The translations under genes were made by a program, and so were the position numbers. Shown piece by piece: positions 1 to 4,782 of a DNA stretch of 7,646 nucleotides. The stretch spans positions 1 to 7,646 of the forward strand of contig NZ_CABFMF010000024.1 in the NCBI RefSeq assembly GCF_901875575.1, given 5' to 3'. The notes below the pieces were generated by a model that saw only the letters and a program-made list of their open reading frames with translations, did not search any database and had not been told where the DNA came from. Position 1 is the stretch's first letter. Each line of letters opens with the position of its first letter. The stretch comes from an uncultured Streptococcus sp. Its GTDB lineage: Bacteria; Bacillota; Bacilli; Lactobacillales; Streptococcaceae.

Positions 1-73
1 CCGCCATAGCTCAGTTGGTAGTAGCGCATGACTGTTAATCATGATGTCGTAGGTTCGAGTCCTACTGGCGGAG
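1..73 (+). tRNA. tRNA-Asn (GTT), lacking its first base
   Basis: This is a cloverleaf tRNA. The anticodon stem is catga/tcatg (27-31 with 39-43) around a 7-base loop with anticodon GTT at 34-36, which reads Asn codons AAC/AAT. The T stem is gtagg/cctac (49-53 with 61-65) with the usual TTCGAGT loop. The 3' acceptor strand tggcgga (66-72) pairs with ccgcca at 1-6, so the first acceptor base, expected to be T, lies just outside the window; G73 is the discriminator base. No CCA is encoded. In mitis-group streptococci a tRNA-Asn ends an rRNA operon upstream of comW (known context, from memory), which fits here. Confidence 0.96.
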
Positions 74-82
74 TATATTGAG

Positions 83-110
83 AAGAAGGTTGATCCTTCT
101 TTTTTTATTT
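83..110 (+). terminator. Rho-independent terminator after tRNA-Asn
   Basis: A 7-bp stem aagaagg/ccttctt (83-89 with 95-101) with loop ttgat is followed directly by a run of T interrupted by one A. It starts ten bases after the tRNA, so it most likely ends the rRNA/tRNA transcript. Confidence 0.8.
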
Positions 111-290
111 TTAGAAACTAAAACATCTTATCTACAGTATTTAGTAAGTTGCTTAATGTAACATTTTTTTAATTGACAATCCGAATTTTAAATAGTGTGT
201 TTATATGTTGTGAAAAATTTTTAGTCGTTTAATAATTAACGCTAAATGATTTTGATTAATATATTTTGAATGATCTTAAATTTTTTAGGT
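111..290. other. AT-rich spacer with no gene seen
   Basis: About 180 bases of very AT-rich sequence lie between the tRNA terminator and the IS30 remnant. I find no open frame with a ribosome binding site, no tRNA-like fold and no convincing promoter. A TTGACA at 173-178 has no -10 box at a usable distance. Confidence 0.6.
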
Positions 291-319
291 TTCCCTATTG
301 TAAAATGAAGTACAACAAA
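291..319 (+). repeat. Left inverted repeat of the IS30 remnant
   Basis: Partner of 892-920. The inner 23 bases (297-319) match the reverse complement of 892-914 at about 18-19 positions. The outer part shares the TNCCC motif. Confidence 0.65.
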
Positions 320-361
320 TTTGGGATTAAAGTCATTGATTTACCAGGAGCAGTGTGAATC

Positions 362-863
362 CGTAAGAAATTTACTAAGCGTTCCTCTACAAAAAAACAT
401 CTAGTAAAGTCAATGGAAGAAAGACCAGAATAGACCAACTCTGTTCTTAGTGGTTAGACAACAGGACAATCTGCTATTCGAACCTTGATAGAACGACAAA
501 TACGCTATGCTATTACAAGAGAATTCGTGGAGAAGAAGGCTGAGTATGTCAATAAAGGTATCTTAAAGTGTATGACTCCTTTATCCTATTAAGTCAATTA
601 CGGTCGTCAATGGGAAAGACTTTTTAATTAATTGAGATTGAGGATTTGGATGTTTAGTTGGCCATACCTATTTTTCATATGAAAGAGCTACAATTTAGAA
701 TTTCTATGAGCTTTTGAAAGAAATTGTACCAAAGGGTGATTCACTAAAAGAACTCGATTTTAATTTTTTAAAAGCTTACTCAAAAACTATCGATAAAAGG
801 CCAAGACGAATCCATAGTTATCAGTCCGCAAAAAAGCTGTCTGAGTTAATTCAAACATCTTGA
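362..863 (+). pseudogene. IS30-family transposase remnant
   Basis: Conceptual translation across two frames gives the C-terminal half of an IS30-type DDE transposase. Bases 362-592 read RKFTKRSSTKKH...ERPE, then SVLSG, TTGQSAIRTLIERQIRYAIT and KKAEYVNKGIL. After a frame change near 590-594 the reading continues as SITVVNG, then VPKGDSLKEL and KRPRRIHSYQSAKKL, ending at TGA 861-863. In-frame stops are at 431, 455, 590, 633, 639 and 696. All three expected catalytic acids are gone. The first lies in a small deletion before SVLSG, the second is Val where TADNG is expected (codon 606-608), and the third (the NEN glutamate) is the stop at 696. The helix-turn-helix N-terminus is absent. The copy cannot move by itself. 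Confidence 0.85.
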
Positions 864-891
864 AGGATACTAACTTAATCAGAAGAGCAAT

Positions 892-920
892 TTTGTTGCA
901 CTTAACTTAACAATTGGGGA
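892..920 (+). repeat. Right inverted repeat of the IS30 remnant
   Basis: Partner of 291-319. The gttgcacttaacttaacaat block lies 28 bases after the transposase stop, where IS30-family elements have their right end. Confidence 0.65.
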
Positions 921-982
921 CAATTATATGTTCTATAATATAATCAGTTTTTTATGTTGTGACTTGTTTTTTAAATTTTTTG

Positions 983-1012
983 TTAGTTCAGTCTTTTATT
1001 TTGACAGTTGAG
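983..1012 (+). promoter_or_regulatory. ComE-binding direct repeat (early competence box)
   Basis: Two imperfect 9-base repeats, ttagttcag (983-991) and acagttgag (1004-1012), are separated by exactly 12 bases. This matches the ComE binding pattern of early competence genes in the mitis group (aCAnTTcAG, 12 bases, aCAGTTGAG, as I recall it). Phosphorylated ComE binding here would switch on comW when competence-stimulating peptide is sensed. The right repeat is a perfect match to that recalled pattern; the left one is weaker. Confidence 0.88.
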
Positions 1013-1040
1013 AGAATGTTAGTAAATTTTTCTTTTTCTT

Positions 1041-1060
1041 TGTTACAATTAAAATATAAT
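1041..1060 (+). promoter_or_regulatory. comW -10 region (two candidates)
   Basis: Two -10 boxes fall here: an extended-type TGTTACAAT at 1041-1049 and a perfect TATAAT at 1055-1060. Neither has a good -35 hexamer, as expected of a promoter that depends on an activator bound at the upstream direct repeat. TATAAT would give a leader of only about 15 bases. The upstream box would give about 26 bases and leave the ribosome binding site comfortably inside the mRNA. Confidence 0.6.
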
Positions 1061-1081
1061 AAAGAAAAGGGGTAGATTATC

Positions 1082-1318
1082 ATGCTACAAGAAATTTATA
1101 AACAAATGTTGGATTTTTATGAAATCATTGAAGAAGAGTACGCTGACTTATTTGCAGATGATTTGGAATGGGTTCATCTTCATTTTAAGTTTTTGATTTA
1201 CTATTTAGTTAGATATGGTGTAGACCATAGTTGTAAGTTTGTAGTTTATCATTATCGTGCTTCTTATCGTTTGTATCTTGAAAAGTTGATAGCTCAGAGA
1301 AATCTTATTACTTGTTGA
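1082..1318 (+). CDS. comW: Competence regulator ComW
   Basis: This encodes a small cytoplasmic protein of 78 residues, the family's usual length. ComW is an early competence protein that protects and activates the alternative sigma factor ComX (SigX), helping it engage RNA polymerase so that late transformation genes are transcribed. It is itself turned over by Clp proteolysis (family knowledge). I recognise it by the acidic N-terminus (IIEEEYADLFADD), the central HFKFLIYYLVRYG block (residues 34-46), VVYHYR..YRLYLEKL (54-69) and a C-terminal cysteine. No transmembrane segment or signal peptide is seen. The start is preceded by aaaaggggt, nine bases away. The gene stands alone behind a ComE-type repeat. 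Several residues differ from the pneumococcal protein as I recall it (for example around residues 7-30 and 47-53), which suggests a non-pneumococcal mitis-group strain. Confidence 0.92.
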   Translation: MLQEIYKQMLDFYEIIEEEYADLFADDLEWVHLHFKFLIYYLVRYGVDHSCKFVVYHYRASYRLYLEKLIAQRNLITC

Positions 1319-1341
1319 GAAATGTATAGATATTTCCGAAC

Positions 1342-1388
1342 GAAATCAATCATTATTTAGTTTTATTTAATAATTTCCTATTTTTTTT
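1342..1388 (+). terminator. Possible weak terminator after comW
   Basis: An AT-only hairpin, attatt/aataat (1352-1357 with 1369-1374), can be extended by gaa/ttc (1342-1344 with 1375-1377). It is followed by an eight-base T run at 1381-1388. The stem is weak, so this would be an inefficient terminator at best. Confidence 0.35.
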
Positions 1389-1440
1389 GTCTGTATGATT
1401 TTTTAATAGTTGGAAATAGCAAATCTTTTGCCTTTTCTTC

Positions 1441-1469
1441 TTGATAAAAAAGTGATTTTTTCTTATAAT
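1441..1469 (+). promoter_or_regulatory. purA promoter
   Basis: TTGATA at 1441-1446, a 17-base spacer and TATAAT at 1464-1469 make a near-consensus vegetative promoter with a start expected near 1476, giving a leader of about 77 bases. A second TATAAT at 1481-1486 lacks a good -35 box. No purine-operator repeat was recognised. Confidence 0.8.
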
Positions 1470-1487
1470 AAATTGTAAGATATAATT

Positions 1488-1537
1488 GCGGGTGAGATTC
1501 CTGCCATGTACATGAGAAAGGTAGAGCCTATTGGCTC
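1488..1537 (+). promoter_or_regulatory. Structured purA leader
   Basis: The leader can form two hairpins: gcggg/cctgc (1488-1492 with 1500-1504, one G-T pair) and gagcc/ggctc (1524-1528 with 1533-1537, loop tatt). A Shine-Dalgarno-like gaaagg (1515-1520/1521) lies before the second hairpin, more than 30 bases from the purA start, while the sequence directly before ATG (aaagaaaaatt) is a poor site. The fold could bring the distant site closer or affect translation. This is inference; no known riboswitch was recognised. Confidence 0.4.
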
Positions 1538-1556
1538 AGACAAAGAAAAATTATGA
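1506..1556 (+). CDS. Possible 16-residue leader peptide overlapping purA
   Basis: An ATG at 1506 opens a 16-codon frame, MYMRKVEPIGSDKEKL, whose TGA (1554-1556) overlaps the purA ATG (1553-1555) as ATGA. A fair ribosome binding site, ggtgag (1491-1496), lies nine bases upstream, better than anything directly before purA. Translation of this ORF could therefore deliver ribosomes to purA by termination-reinitiation. The peptide itself resembles nothing I know, and a chance ORF of this length is quite possible. Confidence 0.3.
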   Translation: MYMRKVEPIGSDKEKL

Positions 1557-2839
1557 CTTCAGTTGTTGTTGTAGGTACCCAATGGGGTGATGAAGGTAAA
1601 GGGAAGATTACAGATTTCCTTTCAGCTAATGCAGAAGTAATTGCACGTTACCAAGGTGGTGATAATGCAGGACATACGATTGTGATTGATGGTAAAAAAT
1701 TTAAGTTGCACCTAATTCCATCTGGTATCTTCTTCCCTGAAAAAATTTCTGTAATTGGAAATGGTATGGTTGTAAATCCAAAATCTCTTGTGAAAGAGTT
1801 GAGCTATCTGCATGAGGAAGGTGTTACGACAGATAACTTACGTATTTCTGATCGTGCACATGTTATTTTACCTTACCATATCGAGTTAGATCGTTTGCAA
1901 GAAGAAGCAAAGGGTGACAATAAGATTGGTACAACGATTAAAGGAATTGGTCCAGCTTATATGGACAAGGCTGCTCGTGTGGGAATTCGTATTGCGGATC
2001 TTTTGGATAAAGAAATTTTCCGTGAACGTTTAGAACGTAATTTGGCTGAAAAAAATCGTCTGTTTGAAAAATTGTATGATAGCAAAGCTATTGCTTTTGA
2101 TGATATTTTTGAAGAATACTATGAATACGGTCAACAAATTAAAAAATATGTAACTGATACTTCAGTAATCTTGAATGATGCACTTGATAACGGTAAACGC
2201 GTGCTATTTGAGGGTGCACAAGGTGTCATGTTAGATATAGACCAAGGTACTTATCCATTTGTTACATCTTCAAATCCTGTAGCTGGTGGGGTAACAATCG
2301 GCTCTGGTGTTGGTCCAAGTAAGATTGATAAGGTAGTTGGTGTATGTAAAGCTTATACGAGTCGTGTTGGTGACGGTCCTTTCCCAACTGAGTTGTTTGA
2401 TGAAGTTGGAGAGCGTATCCGTGAAATTGGTCATGAATATGGTACAACAACTGGTCGTCCACGTCGTGTAGGTTGGTTTGACTCAGTTGTGATGCGTCAT
2501 AGCCGTCGTGTTTCTGGTATTACCAACCTTTCTTTAAACTCTATTGATGTTTTAAGTGGTTTGGATACAGTGAAAATTTGTGTAGCTTATGATCTTGATG
2601 GTCAACGTATTGACTACTACCCAGCAAGTCTTGAGCAATTGAAGCGTTGTAAGCCAATTTACGAAGAGTTGCCAGGTTGGTCTGAAGACATTACTGGAGT
2701 TCGTAATTTGGAAGACCTTCCAGAGAATGCGCGTAACTATGTTCGCCGTATTAGTGAGTTAGTAGGCGTTCGTATCTCAACCTTCTCAGTAGGTCCTGGT
2801 CGTGAACAAACAAATATTTTAGAAAGTGTTTGGTCATAA
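1553..2839 (+). CDS. purA: Adenylosuccinate synthetase PurA
   Basis: PurA catalyses the first committed step from IMP to AMP: IMP, aspartate and GTP give adenylosuccinate, GDP and phosphate, in the cytoplasm as a homodimer. At 428 residues it is full length. The N-terminal phosphate loop WGDEGKGK (residues 11-18) supplies the catalytic Asp13, and NAGHT (38-42) the catalytic His41. The IMP-binding segment IGTTIKGIGPAYMDKAARVGIR (about 125-146) and the GTTTGRPRRVGWFD segment (about 298-311) are intact. The C-terminus STFSVGPGREQTN is typical. This start is chosen because MTSVVVVGTQWGDEGKGK is the standard N-terminus. The site before it is weak (aaagaaaaatt), so translation may depend on the leader. 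It is transcribed from its own promoter and followed by a separate small RNA gene, so it is probably monocistronic. Confidence 0.97.
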   Translation: MTSVVVVGTQWGDEGKGKITDFLSANAEVIARYQGGDNAGHTIVIDGKKFKLHLIPSGIFFPEKISVIGNGMVVNPKSLVKELSYLHEEGVTTDNLRISDRAHVILPYHIELDRLQEEAKGDNKIGTTIKGIGPAYMDKAARVGIRIADLLDKEIFRERLERNLAEKNRLFEKLYDSKAIAFDDIFEEYYEYGQQIKKYVTDTSVILNDALDNGKRVLFEGAQGVMLDIDQGTYPFVTSSNPVAGGVTIGSGVGPSKIDKVVGVCKAYTSRVGDGPFPTELFDEVGERIREIGHEYGTTTGRPRRVGWFDSVVMRHSRRVSGITNLSLNSIDVLSGLDTVKICVAYDLDGQRIDYYPASLEQLKRCKPIYEELPGWSEDITGVRNLEDLPENARNYVRRISELVGVRISTFSVGPGREQTNILESVWS

Positions 2840-2845
2840 GAGATT

Positions 2846-2878
2846 TTTAAGATTAGTTTAAGACAGGTCGGTTATACT
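2846..2878 (+). promoter_or_regulatory. CiaR box and promoter of the small RNA
   Basis: TTTAAG at 2846-2851, exactly five bases, then TTTAAG at 2857-2862 is a perfect match to the CiaR response-regulator repeat (TTTAAG-N5-TTTAAG). Ten bases further on lies TATACT (2873-2878), a good -10 box. The repeat replaces the -35 element, which is the known layout of promoters activated by the CiaRH two-component system. Transcription should start near 2885. The box begins only seven bases after the purA stop codon. Confidence 0.9.
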
Positions 2879-2884
2879 ATAGAC

Positions 2885-2984
2885 AGTTACAAGAAGACCT
2901 CCTAACTTGTTGTAACAGATATCCTAAACTTTTCTTTTTCATAATAATCTCCCTATAGAGTCACCGCATTCGGTGGCTTTTTTT
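2885..2984 (+). ncRNA. cia-dependent small RNA (csRNA/ccn family)
   Basis: This is a trans-acting regulatory RNA of about 100 nt, from the predicted start to the end of the terminator T run. The first hairpin is gttacaa/ttgtaac (2886-2892 with 2910-2916), and its loop carries ACCTCCT (2897-2903), complementary to Shine-Dalgarno sequences. A pyrimidine-rich linker with a second anti-SD-like tctccc follows, then the terminator. These are the hallmarks of the five csRNAs of S. pneumoniae, which are transcribed by CiaR, are known to repress comC translation and so dampen competence (established knowledge). Its place after purA fits my memory of one of them, possibly ccnC, but I cannot confirm the letter. 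The 5' end is inferred from the -10 box. Confidence 0.85.
2960..2984 (+). terminator. Terminator of the small RNA (and of purA)
   Basis: A 7-bp GC-rich stem gtcaccg/cggtggc (2960-2966 with 2971-2977, one G-T pair) with loop catt is followed by seven T. It forms the 3' end of the csRNA and would also stop purA read-through. Confidence 0.93.
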
Positions 2985-2997
2985 GTCTGTTAAAACA

Positions 2998-3006
2998 TGG
3001 TATAAT
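2998..3006 (+). promoter_or_regulatory. tadA promoter (extended -10)
   Basis: TGGTATAAT is a perfect -10 box with the TGn extension. At the -35 position lies the T run of the preceding terminator, not a TTGACA-like hexamer, which the extended -10 can compensate for. The leader to tadA would be about 140 bases (3013-3154), in which I see no clear structure or ORF. Confidence 0.6.
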
Positions 3007-3154
3007 GAGAGAATTGATGGAAATAAAAAACTAAGAATATAGAATAGATCCTTTAAAATAATATTTTTAGAGTGCAAGAGAGTTGTCTAAGCTGTTAAGA
3101 TAAGTATGGTTTGAAGAGATTTATAAAGAGTATCATTAGAAACAGAGAGAAGAA

Positions 3155-3622
3155 ATGGATTATAGGCTAGAAGAAAAAGAAGCATTTATGAGGGAAGCCT
3201 TGAAGGAGGCAGAAATAGCTTTAGAGAATGATGAAATCCCTATTGGTTGTGTGATTGTTAAGAATGGAGAAATCATAGGTCGTGGGCATAATGCACGTGA
3301 GGAATTGCAGCGGGCTATCATGCATGCAGAAATCATGGCTATAGAGAATGCGAATCTTCGTGAAGAGAGCTGGCGTTTGCTGGATTGCACACTTTTTGTG
3401 ACTATTGAGCCGTGTGTCATGTGTAGTGGGGCGGTTGGACTCGCCCGCATTCCAAAGGTGATCTATGGGGCTAAAAACCAGAAATTTGGTGCTGCTGGGA
3501 GTTTGTACGATATCTTGACAGATGAGCGCCTCAATCATCGTGTGGAAGTTGAAAGGGGAATTTTGGAAGATGAATGCGCAGCTATTATGCAGGATTTTTT
3601 TAGAAATAGACGGAAAAAATAA
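3155..3622 (+). CDS. tadA: tRNA-specific adenosine deaminase TadA
   Basis: TadA converts adenosine 34 to inosine in the wobble position of tRNA-Arg(ACG), letting one tRNA read several Arg codons; it is cytoplasmic, dimeric and usually essential. At 155 residues it has normal length. The deaminase zinc site is complete: HAE at 57-59 (His ligand and catalytic Glu59) and PCVMC at 86-90 (Cys87 and Cys90 ligands). The TadA-type C-terminal part GAAGSLYDIL...NH (113-128) and the basic tail FFRNRRKK that contacts tRNA are present. The start follows gagagaagaa, a fair binding site, and matches the family N-terminus. It has its own promoter and is followed by the SRP RNA gene with its own promoter, so it is probably transcribed alone. 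Confidence 0.96.
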   Translation: MDYRLEEKEAFMREALKEAEIALENDEIPIGCVIVKNGEIIGRGHNAREELQRAIMHAEIMAIENANLREESWRLLDCTLFVTIEPCVMCSGAVGLARIPKVIYGAKNQKFGAAGSLYDILTDERLNHRVEVERGILEDECAAIMQDFFRNRRKK

Positions 3623-3648
3623 TTTTGCTTTTAAAATGAATAGGAATG

Positions 3649-3657
3649 TGATATAAT
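3649..3657 (+). promoter_or_regulatory. SRP RNA promoter (extended -10)
   Basis: TGATATAAT gives a perfect -10 box at 3652-3657 with a TGn extension. The expected start near 3664-3665 coincides with the 5' end of the SRP RNA helix. The -35 region is only weakly like consensus. Confidence 0.7.
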
Positions 3658-3663
3658 AAATAG

Positions 3664-3743
3664 TGGAGCAACAGTTCTGCGTGAAGCGGGTCAGGGGAGG
3701 AATCCAGCAGCCCTAAGCGATTTGAATTGTGTGCTCTTTTTTT
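3664..3743 (+). ncRNA. ffs: Signal recognition particle RNA, small bacterial type (4.5S/scRNA)
   Basis: This RNA binds Ffh to form the signal recognition particle that targets membrane proteins to FtsY and SecYEG. It is recognised by the conserved Ffh-binding domain: ggtcagg (3689-3695) opposite agcagcc (3706-3712), capped by gga/tcc around the GGAA tetraloop at 3699-3702. The outer helix is gagcaaca/ttgtgtgctc (about 3666-3673 with 3727-3736). The length of about 80 nt places it in the short type without an Alu domain. The closing helix followed by seven T (3737-3743) doubles as a terminator. It sits in the 180-base gap between tadA and dut, and the ends are good to a few bases. Confidence 0.93.
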
Positions 3744-3752
3744 CGTGCTTTT

Positions 3753-3760
3753 TCCGAATA
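3753..3760 (+). promoter_or_regulatory. ComX (SigX) cin-box of the dut-radA operon
   Basis: TCCGAATA matches the late-competence cin-box TACGAATA at seven of eight positions, including the CGAATA core. It lies about 50 bases before dut, just behind the SRP RNA terminator, and the next gene set includes radA, a known late competence gene. The sequence after the box is AT-rich as usual. Weak vegetative -10-like sequences (tagaat 3768-3773) may supply basal expression. Confidence 0.78.
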
Positions 3761-3808
3761 AATAAGATAGAATAATCTAGAATAAATGATAATAGAAAAG
3801 AGAAGATG

Positions 3809-4252
3809 ATGAAAATTCGTGGTTTTGAATTGGTTTCGAGTTTTACAGATGAAAATTTATTGCCTAAGCGTGAGACAGCGCATGCGGCTGGTTACGACTT
3901 AAAGGTTGCTGTGCGTACAGTTATTGCGCCAGGAGAGATTGTATTGGTTCCGACAGGGATTAAGGCTTATATGCAACCGACGGAGGTTCTCTACCTATAT
4001 GATCGTTCTTCAAACCCTCGCAAGAAGGGCTTGGTTTTAATTAACTCAGTTGGGGTCATTGATGGGGATTATTATGGAAATCCTGGGAATGAAGGGCATA
4101 TTTTTGCACAGATGAAGAATATCACAGATCAAGAGGTTGTTCTTGAAGTTGGAGAACGTGTTGTCCAGGCTGTTTTTGCACCATTTTTAATAGCAGATGG
4201 AGATGAGGCAGACGGCGTGCGGACTGGTGGTTTTGGTTCGACAGGGAATTAG
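3809..4252 (+). CDS. dut: Deoxyuridine 5'-triphosphate nucleotidohydrolase (dUTPase)
   Basis: The enzyme hydrolyses dUTP to dUMP and pyrophosphate, keeping uracil out of DNA and feeding dTMP synthesis; it acts as a homotrimer in the cytoplasm. With 147 residues it is full length. The dUTPase motifs appear in order: AAGYDL (26-31), DRSSNPRKKG (65-74), the nucleotide-binding segment GVIDGDYYGNPGNEGHIFAQMKN (82-104) and the C-terminal arm RTGGFGSTG (138-146) that closes over the substrate. Two adjacent ATG codons exist (3806 and 3809); the second is chosen because aaagagaag ends directly before the first, leaving no spacing. It is first in the row dut, phosphatase, radA, behind a ComX box, and its stop is one base before the next start. 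Confidence 0.95.
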   Translation: MKIRGFELVSSFTDENLLPKRETAHAAGYDLKVAVRTVIAPGEIVLVPTGIKAYMQPTEVLYLYDRSSNPRKKGLVLINSVGVIDGDYYGNPGNEGHIFAQMKNITDQEVVLEVGERVVQAVFAPFLIADGDEADGVRTGGFGSTGN

Positions 4253-4253
4253 G

Positions 4254-4769
4254 ATGAAGATTATCTTTGTACGTCACGGGGAGCCAGATTATTGTGAGTT
4301 AGAGGAGCGTTCCTATACGGGATTTGGGATAGATTTGGCGCCCTTGTCTGTGAAGGGACGGCAGCAAGCTCAGGAACTGAGCACCAATCCTTTACTCCCT
4401 TCAGCTGAAATAATTATATCTTCTGCAGTCACAAGAGCTTTAGAAACGGCTTCTTATGTTGCTTGTGTTACTGGACTTCCTTTGAGAGTGGAGCCATTAT
4501 TGCATGAATGGCAGGTCTATGAAAGTGGCACATATAATTTTGAAAAAGCTCGTACTATGTTTCTAGAAAATAAGGGGGAGTTACTTCTTAATAGTCCTAT
4601 TCAATATGAGACAGCTACGGAGATGGAGTCTCGTTTTCTAGAATGTATGTCTAAGTATCGAGAACATCAGACTGTGGTAGTTGTAGCTCATAACATGCTT
4701 ATGCGCCAGTTTGTGCCAAATGAGAAGATTGATTTTTGCCAAGTGATTGAGTGTGAGTTAGAGATATAG
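4254..4769 (+). CDS. Histidine phosphatase family protein
   Basis: This is a 171-residue cytoplasmic protein of the histidine phosphatase (phosphoglycerate mutase-like) superfamily. The N-terminal catalytic motif is VRHGEP (6-11) with nucleophile His8 and Arg7. Arg61 lies in SSAVTRALETA (56-66), Glu85 in LLHEW (82-86), and the second catalytic His146 in VVVVAHNMLMRQF (141-153). All core residues are present, so it should be active. Its substrate cannot be read from the sequence; it is smaller than true phosphoglycerate mutases (about 230 residues) and lies between dUTPase and RadA. The start is set by dut, whose stop ends one base before. An in-frame ATG at 4197 is rejected because it lies inside dut and precedes the RHG motif by an untypical extension. 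The binding site lies inside the dut 3' end (caggg...agg), suggesting coupled translation. Confidence 0.9.
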   Translation: MKIIFVRHGEPDYCELEERSYTGFGIDLAPLSVKGRQQAQELSTNPLLPSAEIIISSAVTRALETASYVACVTGLPLRVEPLLHEWQVYESGTYNFEKARTMFLENKGELLLNSPIQYETATEMESRFLECMSKYREHQTVVVVAHNMLMRQFVPNEKIDFCQVIECELEI

Positions 4770-4782
4770 AAAGAGGTTTATC

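Larger units (their letters stand above)
291..920 (+). mobile_element. Degenerate IS30-family insertion sequence
   Basis: The ends are imperfect inverted repeats. Bases 291-319 resemble the reverse complement of 892-920 with about 24 of 29 matches, including a shared caacaaa block and a shared attgt block. Between them lies a broken IS30-type transposase reading the same way as comW. At about 630 bp it is much shorter than a complete IS30-family element (about 1 kb), and the missing part is the transposase N-terminal half with its helix-turn-helix. No target duplication could be made out. It is therefore a dead, internally deleted copy between the tRNA and comW. Family assignment rests on translated motifs, listed under the pseudogene. 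Confidence 0.8.

Noticed and set aside
173..207. TTGACA at 173 as a promoter
   Set aside because: No -10 box lies 16-18 bases downstream; the nearest candidate is 23 bases away and no gene follows.
1332..1340. ttccgaacg as a second ComX box
   Set aside because: It lacks the CGAATA core and is followed by no late competence gene; purA has a strong vegetative promoter.
2262..2462. Minus-strand open frames inside purA, tadA and radA (for example 2262-2462, 3160-3450, 5323-5616, 5635-6243)
   Set aside because: They lie opposite well-supported conserved genes, have no family resemblance and show compositions expected from antisense reading.
4197..4253. In-frame ATG at 4197 as start of the histidine phosphatase
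   Set aside because: It lies within the dut coding sequence and adds 19 residues before the usual MKIIFVRHGE start, which sits one base after the dut stop.
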